Source: Fibrobacter sp. (GTDB lineage Bacteria; Fibrobacterota; Fibrobacteria; Fibrobacterales; Fibrobacteraceae). From it: DNA of 8,376 nucleotides. The stretch is taken from NCBI GenBank assembly GCA_021443065.1, contig JABUUR010000418.1:1-8376 (forward strand). The letters run 5' to 3'. The position numbers and the translations under genes are program-made. Of the stretch, positions 7,542-8,376 are shown piece by piece. The notes under the pieces were generated by a model. The model ran no database searches and was not told where the DNA came from. It was given only the letters and a program-made list of their open reading frames with translations. How positions within the stretch are numbered: position 1 is the stretch's first letter; each line of letters starts with the position of its first letter.

Positions 7542-7562
7542 CACCTCTAATAGCGCCTCTAA
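7542..7562 (-). promoter_or_regulatory. Duplicated Shine-Dalgarno-like TTAGAGG upstream of the PilV-like gene
   Basis: In the 42-nt gap between the first two genes the minus strand carries TTAGAGG twice, 12 nt apart (7556-7562 and 7544-7550). The proximal copy ends 5 nt before the ATG at 7538 and probably sets that start. The distal copy is too far from any ATG to act directly. It may be chance or a standby site. Confidence 0.5.
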
Positions 7563-7580
7563 TCACACACCCCTTACACC

Positions 7581-8096
7581 TTAGATGCCGCTCCAACTGG
7601 AGCCGTCGTAACTCACCAAAGGTTCAAGGAAGTTTTTTGATTCTTGCTTGACCACTGCGCCGTATCGGGAATCGGAGCCATACCGGACCATGATGCAACC
7701 TTCGCTGGGGGCGGCACTCAGACCGATTTTCGGTTTGAATTCGGCAGTGCCGGAGGCTATCCAGTTGGTACTTGCGCCTGTGGGGCACCCGCCTGTGACA
7801 AACTTGCTGGGGGCTTCGATATCGAAGGTGCTGAACACGGAGCCCGCGGAGGAACACTCCCCCTTGTACACGGTGAGCCTGGTGTCAGACGTTTTCTTAA
7901 GGCACAAGGTCTCGTTTACGCGCTTGGCCTCCTGGGCCACGGTCTCTACAAAGGCTTTGGTATTGAAGGTGGAGTCTTTGATGCGGGCGTTGGCCACGGC
8001 AGAAACAAAGCTCACCACACCGACACTGGAGAGAATGCCCATGATGGATACAACCACCAATACTTCGATTAGCGTAAATCCTTGTTTTTTTATCAT
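7581..8096 (-). CDS. FimU/FimT/GspH-like minor pilin, first gene of the operon
   Basis: The 171-residue product begins MIKKQGFTLIEVLVVVSIMG: a 6-residue leader with Lys-Lys, cleavage after Gly-6, Phe at +1 and Glu at mature position 5. The rest is a short globular domain of GspH/FimT size, with 'FKPKIGLSAAPSEGCIMVRYG' (split at about residues 117-137) resembling the family's 'F.p.G...g.i.v' strand pattern. Four Cys (in LCLKK, ECSS, GGCPTG and EGCIM) could form two disulfides. It ends in SYDGSSWSGI; a similar SYDGSKWW occurs near the C-terminus of the giant PilX-like protein. The Shine-Dalgarno is weak (GGTAACG). As first gene, it sits just downstream of a candidate promoter and leader hairpin. 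It could instead be called a major-pilin-like GspG, but that family's usual processing and calcium motifs are not evident, and its place ahead of PilV/W/X-like genes favours FimU/GspH. Confidence 0.87.
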   Translation of the reverse strand: MIKKQGFTLIEVLVVVSIMGILSSVGVVSFVSAVANARIKDSTFNTKAFVETVAQEAKRVNETLCLKKTSDTRLTVYKGECSSAGSVFSTFDIEAPSKFVTGGCPTGASTNWIASGTAEFKPKIGLSAAPSEGCIMVRYGSDSRYGAVVKQESKNFLEPLVSYDGSSWSGI

Positions 8097-8119
8097 AGCG
8101 TTACCGTGTCCAAAATACC

Positions 8120-8155
8120 GACAAAGGACGGGGTGCTGGTTTGCACACCGTTGTC
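8120..8155 (-). promoter_or_regulatory. Hairpin in the operon 5' leader
   Basis: In the transcript direction GACAA (8155-8151) pairs with TTGTC (8124-8120), and CGGTGTGC (8150-8143) pairs with GCACCCCG (8136-8129) with one mismatch. The loop is AAACCA and a TCCT bulge lies on the 3' arm. That gives 12 Watson-Crick pairs in 36 nt. It starts almost where transcription would begin if the TATATT box is used. There is no following U-run, so it is not a simple terminator. Possible roles are 5'-end stabilisation or a binding site. The pairing is seen; the role is inference. Confidence 0.4.
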
Positions 8156-8160
8156 TTACT

Positions 8161-8181
8161 AATATAACTTTATATTTACAA
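8161..8181 (-). promoter_or_regulatory. Candidate operon promoter, AT-rich
   Basis: The minus strand has a markedly AT-rich stretch here with a TATATT box (8161-8166), in an otherwise G/C-richer upstream region. It lies 64 nt before the first start codon. A TTGTAA (8176-8181) lies upstream but only 9 nt from TATATT, so it is not a good -35 partner, and no convincing -35 is seen at 16-18 nt. A sigma-54 type -24/-12 motif, used by some pilin genes, was looked for and not seen. If TATATT is the -10, transcription would begin near 8154. Confidence 0.3.
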
Positions 8182-8306
8182 AAGAGGGCTTGTGGGCGAC
8201 TAAAAACGGGTGGTTTTGTTTATCAGGGGGTTTGGATGTGTGATAAATGATACGCAGGGGGGGAATTTTGACGTTACAAGTTGGAATATGGGATGCAAGG
8301 AAGGAG

Positions 8307-8328
8307 ATCCCGGCGCAGGGACCGGGAT
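8307..8328. repeat. Inverted repeat ATCCCGG / CCGGGAT (REP-like candidate)
   Basis: ATCCCGG (8307-8313) and CCGGGAT (8322-8328) form a perfect 7-bp stem around an 8-nt loop. Such GC-rich 'gatcccgg...ccgggatga' palindromes are a common form of dispersed intergenic repeat in bacteria. With one copy in view, the dispersed nature cannot be shown. There is no T-run directly after it, so a terminator role is weakly supported. Confidence 0.45.
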
Positions 8329-8347
8329 GAAGCATTTCTTAGCGCTT

Positions 8348-8360
8348 GACACTTCGTGTC
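8348..8360. repeat. Short perfect inverted repeat GACAC-TTC-GTGTC
   Basis: A 5-bp perfect stem with a 3-nt loop lies 19 nt after the previous inverted repeat. The two together look like parts of one intergenic repeat unit that runs off the right edge. It is too short on its own to be sure it is not chance. Confidence 0.3.
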
Positions 8361-8376
8361 CCGCTGCGTCATTCGG

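Larger units (their letters stand above)
8097..8376. other. Upstream non-coding region of the minor pilin operon
   Basis: These 280 bases show no open frame with a family signature or usable ribosome site. From left to right they hold the leader hairpin, the AT-rich promoter candidate, a weak AAAAC-GGGTG-GTTTT dyad (8203-8217), a run of seven G (8257-8263) and the two inverted repeats at the edge. The neighbouring gene on the right is not in the window, so it is unknown whether this is a divergent promoter region or the tail of another operon. Confidence 0.6.

Noticed and set aside
8203..8217. AAAAC-GGGTG-GTTTT dyad as a terminator
   Set aside because: The stem is five mostly A-T pairs, too weak for an intrinsic terminator, and no gene end is next to it.
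7648..8250. Plus-strand open frame of 200 codons crossing the operon start
   Set aside because: It overlaps the FimU-like gene and its leader on the other strand and has no recognisable domain. The prepilin on the minus strand explains the region.
8097..8250. Sigma-54 promoter for the pilin operon
   Set aside because: No GG and GC doublets at the -24/-12 spacing were found upstream of the first gene on the minus strand.
8257..8263. Run of seven G as a phase-variation tract
   Set aside because: It is outside any gene and well upstream of the promoter candidate. Seven bases in one copy is too short to argue for slippage without strain comparison.
1..8376. CRISPR array, tRNA, rRNA or insertion sequence
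   Set aside because: No regularly spaced direct repeats, no tRNA-like cloverleaf arms, no rRNA motifs and no transposase or terminal inverted repeats were seen on either strand.

Overview
The window holds one minus-strand operon-like cluster encoding the minor pilins (pseudopilins) of a type IV pilus or type II secretion-like system. It reads from right to left. The likely host is a Fibrobacter or close relative. This is an inference from Ser-rich linkers of the type common in secreted Fibrobacter proteins, the mid-range but patchy GC content, and a very long Cys-rich secreted protein. No rRNA or housekeeping gene is present to confirm it.

Layout: 8097-8376 is upstream non-coding DNA. It has two small inverted repeats at the right edge, an AT-rich promoter candidate near 8161-8181 and a leader hairpin at 8120-8155. 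Four genes follow: a FimU/GspH-like protein (8096-7581), a PilV/GspI-like protein (7538-7005), a PilW/GspJ-like protein (7008-5665) and a very large PilX/GspK-like protein (5665 to the left edge, at least 1888 residues, C-terminus not seen). The last three genes overlap by their stop and start codons (ATGA), so they are probably translationally coupled. No other gene is supported. All plus-strand open frames lie antisense to these genes and look like shadows.

Function: the order H/U, V/I, W/J, X/K is the usual order of minor pilins, which form the priming complex at the tip of a pilus or pseudopilus. Two features are unusual. The PilW-like protein seems to carry an inserted beta-sandwich domain resembling a carbohydrate-binding module. 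The PilX-like protein, normally about 200 residues (PilX) to 330 residues (GspK), is extended to more than 1888 residues with about 53 cysteines. Its extension includes a beta-solenoid-like segment, a Ser-rich linker, Cys-loop repeats, an InlB-like repeat, a concanavalin/LamG-like jelly roll and the start of an Ig-like region. The simplest reading is a pilus whose tip complex is itself a large multidomain adhesin, perhaps for plant cell wall polysaccharide. The domain assignments come from reading sequence patterns by eye and are inference.
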